Origin: Pusillimonas noertemannii
GTDB lineage: Bacteria > Pseudomonadota > Gammaproteobacteria > Burkholderiales > Burkholderiaceae_B
Length of the DNA: 64,000 bases
Assembly (NCBI RefSeq): GCF_003096595.1
Contig: NZ_QEKO01000001.1
Span: forward strand, 434,001 to 498,000
Direction: 5' to 3'
A program made the translations under genes and the position numbers. The notes below the pieces were generated by a model. It did no database searches. It was not told the origin of the DNA and worked only from the letters and a program-made list of their open reading frames with translations. Shown one piece after another: positions 48,673 to 57,651 of the stretch; position 1 is the stretch's first letter, and the number at the start of each line of letters is the position of its first letter.

Positions 48673-49167
48673 CTATGCCTCTTGTTGTGCGGTGTTGATG
48701 CGGCTGGCGGCGAGCCGCACCGCCTGTATGATTTCCGGATACGCGGCGCAGCGGCAAAGATTGCCCGAAAGATGGTTCCGTATCTCGGCTTCAGAGGGGT
48801 CGGGGTTGGATTCGAGCAGTTGCTTGCTCATCAGCAGGAAACCCGAGGTGCAAAAACCGCACTGGAACGCGCCGCAGTCGATGAAGGCCTGCTGGATGGG
48901 ATGCAGGCTGCCGCCGGCATCGAGGCTTTCAACGGTTTGCACGGTGCAGCCGTCAAGCGCCGCGGCCAGGTAAAGGCATCCGCTGACACTCTTGCCGTCG
49001 ACGATCACGGTGCAACAGCCGCATAGCCCCTGCCCGCAGCTTTCCCGTGCGCCATAAAGCGAGAAGGTGTTGCGCAGGACATCGAGTACCGTGTGGTGGG
49101 TTTCAATGACCGCCTGGACCTTCTCGTGGTTGAGCACGAAGTTTATTTGCATGGTGTTGCTGCTCAT
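48673..49167 (-). CDS. molybdenum hydroxylase, [2Fe-2S] small subunit
   Basis: This is a 164-residue iron-sulfur subunit of a xanthine dehydrogenase-family enzyme. It has the two expected cluster motifs. The plant-type ferredoxin cluster has cysteines in ESCGQGLCGCC and SGCL near residues 43-65. The second, helical cluster has CGAFQCGFCTSG and GNLCRCAAYPEI near residues 100-145. It passes electrons from the Mo site toward the FAD subunit. Its start overlaps the stop of the large-subunit gene (ATGA). Confidence 0.92.
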   Translation of the reverse strand: MSSNTMQINFVLNHEKVQAVIETHHTVLDVLRNTFSLYGARESCGQGLCGCCTVIVDGKSVSGCLYLAAALDGCTVQTVESLDAGGSLHPIQQAFIDCGAFQCGFCTSGFLLMSKQLLESNPDPSEAEIRNHLSGNLCRCAAYPEIIQAVRLAASRINTAQQEA

Positions 49168-51476
49168 GGTGTCTCCGGGTTCAGGTGGGGCGCAGACTGG
49201 TGCAGTGCGCGGCAGAGTGTTTCGTACTTCATGGGCAGGCTCGTCAGCCGCACGCCCACGGCGTCTTCGATGGCGGCGGCCACCGCCGAGGCGACGCCGT
49301 AGCAGCCGGTTTCACCCACGCCTTTCGCGCCGAACGGGCCGTTGTGCTGATATGAATCGACGATCTCGGTATGAATATGGCGGGGCACGTCATGAATGCC
49401 GGGAATCTTGTATTCAGCGAAAGAGGCATTGCGCAGCTGGCCCTGGTCGTCGAAATCCATTTCCTCGTACAGGGCGGCCCCCAGCTGCATGATCGCCGCG
49501 CCCGACAACTGTGTTTCAACGATGGCGGGGTTAAGGGGCGTGCCAAGGTCGCCCACGTTTTCAAGGCGTACGATGCGGAATTGCCCGGTTTCAGTGTCGA
49601 CCTCGACCTCGACGCCCGTGGCGCCCACCATCCAGTTGGGTGTGATGTTGGGCGATTGTCCTGTTTGCTTGTCGGGCGAGACATAATCGGGAATGAAGCC
49701 GCCCGTGCCGATGATGTTGCCCGCCTGCATGCCATAGCGCTTTACCAGCAGCTTGGCAGCGTCGGGCTTTTCGTCTGGATCCATGCCCAGTTCCTGGGCC
49801 AGCGCCTGCATTTTCTGCAAGGCGTCTTCGGCGGCAAGGCGCACCGCGTGGCCCATATGGAAGGTAGACCTCGAGCCCAGCGTAGCCATGTCGTAGGGGG
49901 TGACGTCGGTGTCGGGGTGGATTACACGCACCACGGCAGGGTCCAGGCCCAGCACTTCGGCGGCGATCATGGCCAGGACGGTGTCCGAGCCCTGGCCCAT
50001 GTCTACGGTGCCGGCATGGACGAAGCAGCTTCCGTCCGCCGAAAGGTTCACGATGGCCATCGAGGTGGTGGGCGCCACCAGCGCCTTGTAGCCGATTCCA
50101 ACGCCGCGTCCCCGGCGGATGGCGTCCGTGCCATGGTCGAAGGGCTTATCCCAGTCCATGCGCTGGGCAAGGCAGTCGAGGGTTTGCACCAGGGCCGCAT
50201 CTTTCATGACGGTGCTCGTCGCATGGGGCCGTCCGTCGCGCAGCAGGTTGATGCGGCGAAACTCGACCGGGTCGATGCCCAGTTCGCGGGCAATGATGTC
50301 GGCCTGGCTTTCGTATGCCCACACCATCTGGGTAATGCCGAAGCCCCGGAATGCGCCGGCCGGCGGCAAGTTGGTGTAGATCTGGTACGAGTCGATGGAA
50401 ACGTTGTCGATGTCGTAGGGGCCGGCGGCCGTGAACCCCGACTTCTGGGTAACGCGCGGGCCTATGTCGGCAAAGGCGCCGCCGTTCCACCATACCTCGC
50501 ATTCGCGGCCCGTGATGCGGCCTTCTTTGCTGACCGCCGACTTGATCCGGAAGGTGGTGGCATGCTTTGTAATGGTGTAGAACTGCTCTTCCATGGTAAG
50601 CGCGACCCGCACGGGCAGGCGGCTGATCAGGCTGAGGGCGGCGGCAAGCGCCTCGAGCTTGACGTACAGCTTCGCGCCGAAGCCCCCGCCCAGAAGGGCG
50701 GTCCGCACCCGCACCCTGCTTTCGGGCCAGCCCAGCAGGCGCGCTACCTCGAGCCGCACGAAAGAGGGGCTTTGCGAGGCGGTGTGTATGGTTATTCCGC
50801 CCTCTTTGAGCTCGGCCAGCGACACCATGGGTTCAAGCGGGGTGTGCATGACCTGCTGGGTGCGGAAAGTGTGTTCAAAGACGTGGTCGGCCTGGGCGAA
50901 CGCCTTCGACACATCGCCGTGGCGAACATGGAAGTCGAGGGCGACGTTGGTTTCTTTTTTTCCGGCCAGATGCTTGAGATCGGGGAAGGTGCCCGCCGGC
51001 TTGAGCGCATCATGGACGAATACATTCGACGTGGCGGCCTCTACTTCGTTGAACACCGCCGGCAGTTCTTCGTATTCGACCTGTATCAGGTGCAGGGCTT
51101 CTTCGGCGACGTAGGGGTCGCGCGCCAGCACGACGGCCACGGGTTCGCCCACATAGTGCACTTTGTCGATGGCCAGTATGGGCTGGTCGTGAAAGGCGGG
51201 GCCGAAATAGGGTTCGGGTATGACACCCAGGATCTCTTGCGAGGTCACTACGGAATGCACGCCTTCAAGTGCTTTTGCCGCTTCGGCGTCGATGGACATG
51301 ATGCGGCCGTGCGCCACCGTGCTGCGCAAGATCTTGGCATGCAGCATGCCGGGCAGCGCCAGGTTGTGGATGTACTCGGCGCGCCCCGTTACCTTGGAAT
51401 GGGATTCGACGCGTGGCCGCGAATGCTTCAGCTGGCTCCACTGCGTGGCTTCAGGTTCAAGGTCAATGAGCGTCAT
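49164..51476 (-). CDS. molybdenum hydroxylase, molybdopterin-binding large subunit
   Basis: This is a 770-residue catalytic subunit of the xanthine dehydrogenase/aldehyde oxidase superfamily. It hydroxylates an activated carbon with water as oxygen source. The active-site motif is GAFRGFG, not the AYxCSFR of true CO dehydrogenases, and the catalytic Glu is in KGVGETGCYG near the C-terminus. The ATG at 51476 lies 14 bases inside the upstream FAD-subunit gene and has an AAGGGGGC ribosome site, so the longer frame to 51512 is not used. The subunit order FAD-Mo-FeS with CoxG following is that of Cox-like operons. The substrate is probably an aldehyde or N-heteroaromatic, but cannot be fixed. Confidence 0.9.
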   Translation of the reverse strand: MTLIDLEPEATQWSQLKHSRPRVESHSKVTGRAEYIHNLALPGMLHAKILRSTVAHGRIMSIDAEAAKALEGVHSVVTSQEILGVIPEPYFGPAFHDQPILAIDKVHYVGEPVAVVLARDPYVAEEALHLIQVEYEELPAVFNEVEAATSNVFVHDALKPAGTFPDLKHLAGKKETNVALDFHVRHGDVSKAFAQADHVFEHTFRTQQVMHTPLEPMVSLAELKEGGITIHTASQSPSFVRLEVARLLGWPESRVRVRTALLGGGFGAKLYVKLEALAAALSLISRLPVRVALTMEEQFYTITKHATTFRIKSAVSKEGRITGRECEVWWNGGAFADIGPRVTQKSGFTAAGPYDIDNVSIDSYQIYTNLPPAGAFRGFGITQMVWAYESQADIIARELGIDPVEFRRINLLRDGRPHATSTVMKDAALVQTLDCLAQRMDWDKPFDHGTDAIRRGRGVGIGYKALVAPTTSMAIVNLSADGSCFVHAGTVDMGQGSDTVLAMIAAEVLGLDPAVVRVIHPDTDVTPYDMATLGSRSTFHMGHAVRLAAEDALQKMQALAQELGMDPDEKPDAAKLLVKRYGMQAGNIIGTGGFIPDYVSPDKQTGQSPNITPNWMVGATGVEVEVDTETGQFRIVRLENVGDLGTPLNPAIVETQLSGAAIMQLGAALYEEMDFDDQGQLRNASFAEYKIPGIHDVPRHIHTEIVDSYQHNGPFGAKGVGETGCYGVASAVAAAIEDAVGVRLTSLPMKYETLCRALHQSAPHLNPETP

Positions 51477-52350
51477 GGTCGGCCCCCTTGTTCGATGTAT
51501 TGATGGCCGCATTTACGGTGCGGCCCAGGTAGATGCTGAGCAGGTGTTTCTTGTAGCCCGCCGAGCCATGCTGGTCGCTTACGATGTCCAGCGCATCGGT
51601 CGCCGCCATGCCCACCTGCTTGAGGTGCCCGGCCTCGGCGGCTGCGCCGCGCAGCATGGCCTCGGCCTTTGCCAGGCGCGTCGGCCTGTCGGTCGCGGCC
51701 CCCAGCACGACGCTGGCTTCCTGGATGACCTGGCCCTCGAGCCTGAGCGATACGGCCAGGCCCAGCGCGGGCCAGTCGTGGGCAGCACGGGTCGTTACTT
51801 TGCTGTATGCGGCACAGGCGCCATCCATGGCGGGCACGACGACCTCGGAAATGAGCTCGTTTCGTTCGAGCACTGTTTCGTAGTAGCCCACGCACAGGTC
51901 TTCGACGGCGATCTCGCGGCTGCCCGAAGGGCCGGTGGCGATGACCGTGGCGCCCAGGGCGGACAGGACCGGCGGCATGTCCATGTGCGGATCGGCATGG
52001 GCGAGGTTGCCCCCTATGGTTGCCACATTGCGCACCCGCTGGTTTGAAAGCGAGCGGAAGGTTCTTGCAAGCACGGGCCAGCCCGTACGCACCAGGGGCG
52101 AGTTCTCGAGCGAGGCCAGGGTTGCCATGCCGCCTATGCGCAGGGCGCCTTTCTGGTCGATTTGAATCTGCCCATGCCGGCCTTCGAGGCGCCGCAGGCT
52201 GACCAGCCGCGTGGGCCGCAGCACGCCGGCTTTCATCATGAGCATGACGGCGGTGCCTCCGCCCACCGGACGGATGTCGGGGTCTTCGGGGTCGAGCAGG
52301 CTGATCGCCTCATCGAGCGTATGCGGCGTCAAGTATTCGAATGGGATCAC
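51463..52350 (-). CDS. molybdenum hydroxylase, FAD-binding subunit
   Basis: This is a 295-residue medium subunit of the CoxM type. The FAD-binding motif is VGGGTAVMLMMKAG near residues 30-42, and the second flavin motif RNVATIGGNLAHADP is near 106-120. The C-terminal domain follows the CO_deh_flav_C pattern. It accepts electrons from the [2Fe-2S] subunit. The gene begins with an ATGA overlap at the end of the alpha/beta hydrolase gene. Confidence 0.9.
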   Translation of the reverse strand: MIPFEYLTPHTLDEAISLLDPEDPDIRPVGGGTAVMLMMKAGVLRPTRLVSLRRLEGRHGQIQIDQKGALRIGGMATLASLENSPLVRTGWPVLARTFRSLSNQRVRNVATIGGNLAHADPHMDMPPVLSALGATVIATGPSGSREIAVEDLCVGYYETVLERNELISEVVVPAMDGACAAYSKVTTRAAHDWPALGLAVSLRLEGQVIQEASVVLGAATDRPTRLAKAEAMLRGAAAEAGHLKQVGMAATDALDIVSDQHGSAGYKKHLLSIYLGRTVNAAINTSNKGADHDAH

Positions 52351-53222
52351 TCGGGGTCTCCTTGTGTTTGGGCGGCGGCCTGGCCCTGCTGCGCATCCAG
52401 GCCTTCCAGCAATCGTTCCAGCGTGTTGACGATTACGTCGGGTGTCTCGATGGGAGTCAGGTGGCAGGCCTCGGGAATGATCGTGAGCGTGGAGCCCTGG
52501 ATCGATTCATGCAGGTATCGGGACATTGCGACGGGGGCGGCGTAGTCGTTGGCGCCCACGACGACGGCTGTGGGGGCGCTTACCTGGGCGACTCGGGTGC
52601 TTGCATTGAAGCGGCCCAGTGCGCGGCATGCCTCGCCGTAGGCCTCGACGTCATTGGCAAGAAAGGTATCCACGCATTGCCGCAGCAGCTCTGGCTGGTC
52701 GGTGCGGAACTGTTCGCTGAACCATCGGGTGGCCTGGAACTGCACCATGCTGTCCAGCCCATCGGTCTTTGCCTTCTGTGCCCGCTTCGACCAGTCGTCG
52801 GGCGCGGTGGGTCCATACCACGAGGTGGTGTCGACCAGCCCCAGCGCCGCGGTCATTTCGGGGTGGTCTATGGCAAACTGAAGCGCAACGCAGCCCCCCA
52901 GCGAGGCCCCGGCCACAACGGCCTTGCGGTAGCCCAGGGCCTGGAGCACTTCTTTGACGTCTTGCGCGAAAAGCTCGATGGAATAGGGCCCGGGCGGCTT
53001 GCCCGACTGGCCATGGCCGCGCACGTCGACGCAAACGACGTGCGCCCTTGCCGCGATGGCCGGGGCGACCAGGCGCCAGAACCGGTGGTCGAGCGCCAGG
53101 GAGTGCACCAGCACGACACACTGGCTTGAAGAGGCCTGCCGATAGTGCTGGTAGTGTATGAGGGTGCCATCGCCGACGGCTACTTTGCCGGTCGTGACGC
53201 CCGTGCTGTCTGCTGCTGCCAT
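52347..53222 (-). CDS. alpha/beta-fold hydrolase
   Basis: This is a 291-residue cytoplasmic hydrolase resembling 3-oxoadipate enol-lactonase (PcaD) and C-C bond hydrolases. The oxyanion region is VVLVHSLALDHRFW, the nucleophile elbow GASLGG, the acid is in VVGANDYAAP and the His in PEACHLTPIE. It sits between the Mo-hydroxylase genes and the binding-protein-like gene, and overlaps the FAD-subunit gene by four bases. It may open a lactone or remove an acyl group in the pathway. Confidence 0.85.
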   Translation of the reverse strand: MAAADSTGVTTGKVAVGDGTLIHYQHYRQASSSQCVVLVHSLALDHRFWRLVAPAIAARAHVVCVDVRGHGQSGKPPGPYSIELFAQDVKEVLQALGYRKAVVAGASLGGCVALQFAIDHPEMTAALGLVDTTSWYGPTAPDDWSKRAQKAKTDGLDSMVQFQATRWFSEQFRTDQPELLRQCVDTFLANDVEAYGEACRALGRFNASTRVAQVSAPTAVVVGANDYAAPVAMSRYLHESIQGSTLTIIPEACHLTPIETPDVIVNTLERLLEGLDAQQGQAAAQTQGDPE

Positions 53223-53272
53223 GTTCTTCGTTGCTCCAGGATGGACGGCAGGCGGTCCTGCCGCTTGCTTGC

Positions 53273-54034
53273 CTACACGGTGCCGGGCGGCGGAATGAAC
53301 AGCGGCGGCTGGCCGCTGCGCTTGAAGCCGTCGGCGATAAACCCCGACTGCTTGGCCTGCCGCACATATTGCTGCAGGAATGCGGCGGCCAGCGGCCGGC
53401 CGCGCGGGCAGCCCACGGCTTGTTCGATCAGGGTGAAGCAGCCGTCCAGCACGCGAAAGCCGCCCTGGCTTTCGGCGAACTGCTCGAGTGGCTGGCGGAT
53501 ACCCGCAGCCACTTCCAGTCCGGCGCCCGAAAACTGCCGCAGGGAGGCCTCGGAGGTTTCAAAACGGACGATTTCGGCCTGTTGCAGGTGGCGGGTAAGG
53601 AAGAGGTCGTAGGCCGTGCCTTCCCCGACAGCCACCTTGATCCCTGGCTTGTCGACGTCTTCCTGGCTGCGTATGGATGACGATTCAATGACCATATAGG
53701 TGCCTTCGATGTGCACATAGGACTCGGAGTAAAGAATGTCGATGGCGCGCTTGGGGTCTATGGCCAGGAAGGCGATGTCCCAGACATCTTGCATGGCGCA
53801 TTGCGAGACCTTTCCGGCCGAATCGAATTCTTTGAACTCGACCGGCAGGCCCAGCCTATTGCCAATGTCGCGCGACATGTCCACCGTGACCCCGGCCAGT
53901 TGTCCGCTGGCCGGGTCTTTCTGCACCAGAATGGGGTTGCCCAGGTTAAGCGCCACCCGCAGGACTTTGGCCGGGGCAAGCTCGGCGATGGTTTGCCGGT
54001 CGGCGTCCAGCTTGCTGCTGTCTTTCATTGCCAT
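53273..54034 (-). CDS. family-3 solute-binding protein without signal peptide
   Basis: This is a 253-residue protein with the PBPb/SBP_bac_3 fold. It opens VLRVALNLGNPILVQKDPASGQLAGVTVDMSRDIGNRLG, including the usual VDMSRDI segment, and goes through ILYSESYVHIEGTYMV and GIKVAVGEGTAYDLFLTRHL. The N-terminus (MAMKDSSKLDADRQ) is hydrophilic and there is no secretion signal or lipobox in any in-frame extension I examined. The protein should therefore stay in the cytoplasm. No partner permease or ATPase of the amino-acid type is near. A cytosolic ligand-binding or cyclohydrolase-type enzymatic role is possible. Confidence 0.75.
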   Translation of the reverse strand: MAMKDSSKLDADRQTIAELAPAKVLRVALNLGNPILVQKDPASGQLAGVTVDMSRDIGNRLGLPVEFKEFDSAGKVSQCAMQDVWDIAFLAIDPKRAIDILYSESYVHIEGTYMVIESSSIRSQEDVDKPGIKVAVGEGTAYDLFLTRHLQQAEIVRFETSEASLRQFSGAGLEVAAGIRQPLEQFAESQGGFRVLDGCFTLIEQAVGCPRGRPLAAAFLQQYVRQAKQSGFIADGFKRSGQPPLFIPPPGTV

Positions 54035-54076
54035 ACTCTTTCTTTGTAGGGGGTTTCTGAAGGCTGCGCCCAGGCG

Positions 54077-55162
54077 TTAAACCTCTTCCAGCACAGCGAA
54101 GGAATGCTCGGGCACCAGGGGGGGAGGCGCAACGACATAGCGCGAGTCTTCGGCTTCGTGCTTCAGCCGCTGTTCAAGCAGGCGCCGGGCCCGAACCGGG
54201 GCTTCGTCAAGCTTGATGGCTACGTTCGGCACAGAAGTATTCATGCGCACCATTTGCTGCTGCTGGATTTCAAGCACCTCTTTGTCTTCGTCGAACGTGG
54301 CCGAAGACGCCTTGCGTATGCCTTCGGTAAGCTCGGCGTCGTCCAGCCGGTAGTTGCGCACGAACGCCCAGAAGTAGTGGGTGCTGCCCGGGGATTCGGG
54401 CGTAAGCAGGTGCAGCACATGGCCGATGCGCGCTTCGGTACGGTCTTCTTCGACGGGATGCACGCCCACCACCGTAAGATTGATGGAGGGCACGAGGTGT
54501 ATGGCCGATTGCCAGCGGTTGATGCGGCAGGGGTGGCCGATGACCAGGGCGAAAAAGGGCGGCGCCTCGATATTGGGCATTTCGCGGTGGGCCCGGACCA
54601 GGCTATCTTGCTCGACCGTCACCTTGGCGGTGTAGGCGGCAATGGTCTCTTCTTCGTCATTGCCGATGGTGCGGCTGTGCACATAGGTTTCATGGCTGAG
54701 GTCGAGCAGATTGTCGTTGAGCAGGGTGTAGTGCGCCTCGATGCGGTGATAGCCTTGGGACGACGCCCATCCGGGGCTGTTGTGCCAATGCACGTCGGGG
54801 ATCAGGCCGGGGTCGGCCAGCCCGGCATCGCCCATCCAGATCCAGACAAAGCCGTGGCGCGCCTGGACGGGGTATGTGGCAACGCGGGCCGCCGCGGGAA
54901 TGTTGGTCTGGCCGGGCACCGACGTGCAGGCGCCGTCGGCCGAGAAGCACATGCCGTGGTAGCCGCACTGCATGTCGTCGCCTACCCGCTTGCCTTTCGA
55001 AAGCGGCAGCAGGCGGTGCGGGCAGCAATCGTCCATCGCCGAGTAAACGCCCTGCGAGGTGCGATACAGCACCAGGGGAACGTCGAGTATGCGTCTTGAA
55101 ATGAAGGGCTCGTCGAATTCATGCTCGAAGCCCGCTACGTACCAAGTGTTTCGAATGAACAT
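54077..55162 (-). CDS. Rieske non-heme iron oxygenase, alpha subunit
   Basis: This is a 361-residue ring-hydroxylating or O-demethylating oxygenase of the VanA/TsaM-like class. The Rieske cluster ligands are C47 and H49 (CCPHR) and C66 and H69 (CGYHG). The mononuclear iron site is H157 and H162 in DNLLDLSHETYVH with bridging D154. It needs an electron-transfer reductase, which is not encoded in the window, so it must borrow one. It lies between the transporter genes and the binding-protein-like gene. The reaction is probably hydroxylation or demethylation of an aromatic acid. Confidence 0.9.
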   Translation of the reverse strand: MFIRNTWYVAGFEHEFDEPFISRRILDVPLVLYRTSQGVYSAMDDCCPHRLLPLSKGKRVGDDMQCGYHGMCFSADGACTSVPGQTNIPAAARVATYPVQARHGFVWIWMGDAGLADPGLIPDVHWHNSPGWASSQGYHRIEAHYTLLNDNLLDLSHETYVHSRTIGNDEEETIAAYTAKVTVEQDSLVRAHREMPNIEAPPFFALVIGHPCRINRWQSAIHLVPSINLTVVGVHPVEEDRTEARIGHVLHLLTPESPGSTHYFWAFVRNYRLDDAELTEGIRKASSATFDEDKEVLEIQQQQMVRMNTSVPNVAIKLDEAPVRARRLLEQRLKHEAEDSRYVVAPPPLVPEHSFAVLEEV

Positions 55163-55192
55163 TTTCTTGTCTCCTTTTAGTGTTGGCCAGCC

Positions 55193-55897
55193 CTAGACGC
55201 TTACGCCCAGCCAGCGATTCAGCAATGCCTGGTCGTGCCTGAGCTCGTGTGCCGGGCCCTGATGCACCACCGTGCCGCGGTCAAGGATTACCGCGCGCTG
55301 CGATATGGCCAGAATAAGTTGTGGGTGCTGTTCAACGATGATTACGCTCAAGCCTTCGTTCTTTGTGACGTTTTCGATGCCGCGCAAGACTTCTTCGACG
55401 AGTATGGGCGCCAGGCCTTCGGTGGGCTCGTCAAGCAGCAGCAGCCTGGGGTTGAGCACCAGGGCGCGCCCTATGGCAAGCATCTGCTGCTCGCCGCCCG
55501 AAAGCTGTGCGCCCATGTTTCCCTTGCGTTCGGCCAGCCTGGGGAAGGTGTCGTAGACCTTGGCCGGCGTCCAGGAGCCTGGCCGCGCCACGGCAGTGAG
55601 GTTTTCGTGAACGGTGAGCGACCTGAAAATATTGCGCTCTTGGGGTACCCAGCCTATGCCCGCCCTTGCGCGCACGTGGGGGGCCAGGTGCTCGAGGGGC
55701 TGGCCGCCAAGCTGTATCGAACCCTTGTGCCGCCGGGTTACGCCCACTACCGTATTGATCAGCGTCGTCTTGCCCGTGCCGTTGCGGCCCAGCAGCGCGA
55801 GTGTTTCGCCCTGGTCGAGCGACAGCGAGACGTCGTTAAGGACGATCGAGTCGGCGTAGCCCGCGTGCAGGCCTTCTATGTTCAGCATGTCAGGCAT
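55193..55897 (-). CDS. Liv-type ABC transporter ATPase (LivF-like), second system
   Basis: This is a 234-residue ATP-binding subunit. Walker A is GRNGTGKT, the signature is LSGGEQQMLAIGRAL, and Walker B is LLLLDEPTEGLAP. The start at 55897 is eight bases inside the LivG-like gene (ATGCCTGACATG arrangement), and the longer in-frame extension is spurious. It closes the five-gene importer of the catabolic unit. The Rieske gene follows after 30 bp. Confidence 0.88.
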   Translation of the reverse strand: MPDMLNIEGLHAGYADSIVLNDVSLSLDQGETLALLGRNGTGKTTLINTVVGVTRRHKGSIQLGGQPLEHLAPHVRARAGIGWVPQERNIFRSLTVHENLTAVARPGSWTPAKVYDTFPRLAERKGNMGAQLSGGEQQMLAIGRALVLNPRLLLLDEPTEGLAPILVEEVLRGIENVTKNEGLSVIIVEQHPQLILAISQRAVILDRGTVVHQGPAHELRHDQALLNRWLGVSV

Positions 55898-56684
55898 AGC
55901 GCACCTCGCTTTGCGCCGTTTCGTCCGTGCCGGCGCCATGGCCCAGGTAGACCTCTTTGACGCGAGGGTCGTTCGAGACGGTAAGCGGGTCGGCTTCCAT
56001 CAGCAGAGCGCCGTTCACCAGCACCGTCATGCGATTGGCAAAGCTGAAGACCAGGTCCATGTCGTGTTCGATGAGCAGAATGGACATGTCGGCCGGAAGC
56101 GCATTGATGATGGCCAGGATGTCGCTGCGCTCGCTGGCGGGCACGCCCGCCACGGGCTCGTCCAGCAGCAGCACCCGCGGCTCGCAGGCCAGGGCGATGG
56201 CGATTTCAAGCTGGCGCCGCTTGCCGTAAGGCAGCTGGCTGGTGGGGCGGCTCATGACGTCGAGCAGGCGAAACTGCTCGAGCAAGGCATGGCATCGTTC
56301 GGTGATGTTGCGGTCGGCGCCCAGCAGCCGCCACATCTTGCTTCCCAGGCCGCTGCGTTCGCCCACGACGGCAGCCAGGGTTTCCAGGGGCGTAAGGGTT
56401 TCGAACAGCTGGTTGATCTGGAAGGTGCGCACGAGGCCGCGCGCCGATCTTTTGTGCATGGGCAGCGTGGTGATGTCACGGCCGTCGAGGTGAATGGTGC
56501 CGCTTGACGGCCGCAAGACCCCCGTCAACAAATTGACGAAGGTCGTCTTGCCCGCCCCGTTGGGGCCTATCAGTGCGTGGCGGGCGCCTTTTTTCAGGTT
56601 CAGCGACACATTGTTGGTGGCCAGCAGGCCTCCGAATCGCATGACCAGGCCCGAGGCTGACAGCGCATAGGGTTCTTCAGCCAT
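55890..56684 (-). CDS. Liv-type ABC transporter ATPase (LivG-like), second system
   Basis: This is a 264-residue ATP-binding subunit with Walker A GPNGAGKT, the signature LPYGKRRQLEIAIAL and Walker B VLLLDEPVAGVPA. The RTFQINQLFETLTPLE segment identifies the LivG class. It overlaps the LivM-like gene by eight bases at its start and the LivF-like gene at its end. Confidence 0.88.
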   Translation of the reverse strand: MAEEPYALSASGLVMRFGGLLATNNVSLNLKKGARHALIGPNGAGKTTFVNLLTGVLRPSSGTIHLDGRDITTLPMHKRSARGLVRTFQINQLFETLTPLETLAAVVGERSGLGSKMWRLLGADRNITERCHALLEQFRLLDVMSRPTSQLPYGKRRQLEIAIALACEPRVLLLDEPVAGVPASERSDILAIINALPADMSILLIEHDMDLVFSFANRMTVLVNGALLMEADPLTVSNDPRVKEVYLGHGAGTDETAQSEVRYA

Positions 56685-57651
56685 GGGGGCCTCCTTTGAA
56701 CCAGGTCCAGGGGCGTATCAGGCGATCGCGTCCGACCCGCATCAGCAGCACCAGGAACACCCCCACCCAGAAGGTCCAGTACTGGGGAGTGAGATCGGAC
56801 AGCACATGGTGCAGGCCGATGAACACGATTGCGCCGATGACGCCGCCGTATATCCATGCCGTTCCGCCGATGACGACCATCAGCAGCACGTCGGCCGATC
56901 TTTCGAACGCGAAGGCATCGAGCGAGGCGAAGTTCATGCTGTGGGTTTGCACCGCCCCGGCCGCCGCCGCGATGGCGCCGGCCAATGTGTAGGCCAGCTT
57001 GATGCGCCGGTTGGTGTCGATGCCGATGGAGTAGGCCCGCAGGCGATTGTCGCGTATGACCCGCAGGCTGGTCCCGAACGGCGAGTTGACGATGCGCCGG
57101 TAGACAACCAGGAACACCGCCAGCACGGCCAGCGAGTAATAGGCTGCTGTGACGCCGTCGAATGTAAATGGAAACAGCCCCAGAACGGGATCCATGACGA
57201 CCCCTTGCAGGCCGTCCGCGCCCCCGGTGAGCCAGGTCATGTAGTTGCCGATCTCGAGCAAAATGAGCGACACGCCCAGGGTGACCATGACGACGGTAAG
57301 CGCACTGCCCCGCAGAATGGTGTAGCTGCAGACATAGGCGGTAAGGCCGCCCACGCCCATGGCGAAAACCAGCCCCACAATGGGCTCGGGCATGACGAAC
57401 TTGGCGAAAAGGCCCGCTGCGAAGGCCCCCATGCCGAAGAACGCGGCATGCCCCAGCGACATGATTCCGGCGTATCCAAGGACAAGGTCGAGAGAGATCG
57501 CAAACAGGGCCATGATGGCCATCTGGTTGACCAGGAAAGAGCTGCCCGGAAACAATGCCACCACCGCAAGCGGCGCAAGCCACAGAACGGGTTCCCAGAG
57601 CTTGACGCGGGTTTTCTCGCGCAGGGCGTCGTGAACGGCGGCGGGCGTCAT
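56677..57651 (-). CDS. Liv-type ABC transporter permease (LivM-like), second system
   Basis: This is a 324-residue inner-membrane subunit with about nine hydrophobic segments and the LivM motif LVLGYAGIMSLGHAAFFGMG. The ATG at 57651 overlaps the LivH-like stop (ATGA) and is chosen over one 13 codons upstream. The C-terminus is basic and cytoplasmic (PWTWFKGGPHG). Confidence 0.87.
   Translation of the reverse strand: MTPAAVHDALREKTRVKLWEPVLWLAPLAVVALFPGSSFLVNQMAIMALFAISLDLVLGYAGIMSLGHAAFFGMGAFAAGLFAKFVMPEPIVGLVFAMGVGGLTAYVCSYTILRGSALTVVMVTLGVSLILLEIGNYMTWLTGGADGLQGVVMDPVLGLFPFTFDGVTAAYYSLAVLAVFLVVYRRIVNSPFGTSLRVIRDNRLRAYSIGIDTNRRIKLAYTLAGAIAAAAGAVQTHSMNFASLDAFAFERSADVLLMVVIGGTAWIYGGVIGAIVFIGLHHVLSDLTPQYWTFWVGVFLVLLMRVGRDRLIRPWTWFKGGPHG

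Noticed and set aside
49371-51503. A 710-codon plus-strand open frame opposite the molybdenum hydroxylase large subunit
   Set aside because: It is antisense to a well-supported catalytic subunit, has no ribosome site and no family motif.
49164-52350. Carbon monoxide dehydrogenase (CoxMLS)
   Set aside because: The AYxCSFR active-site motif is absent from the large subunit, so a CO-oxidising function is not supported despite the CoxG-type neighbour.
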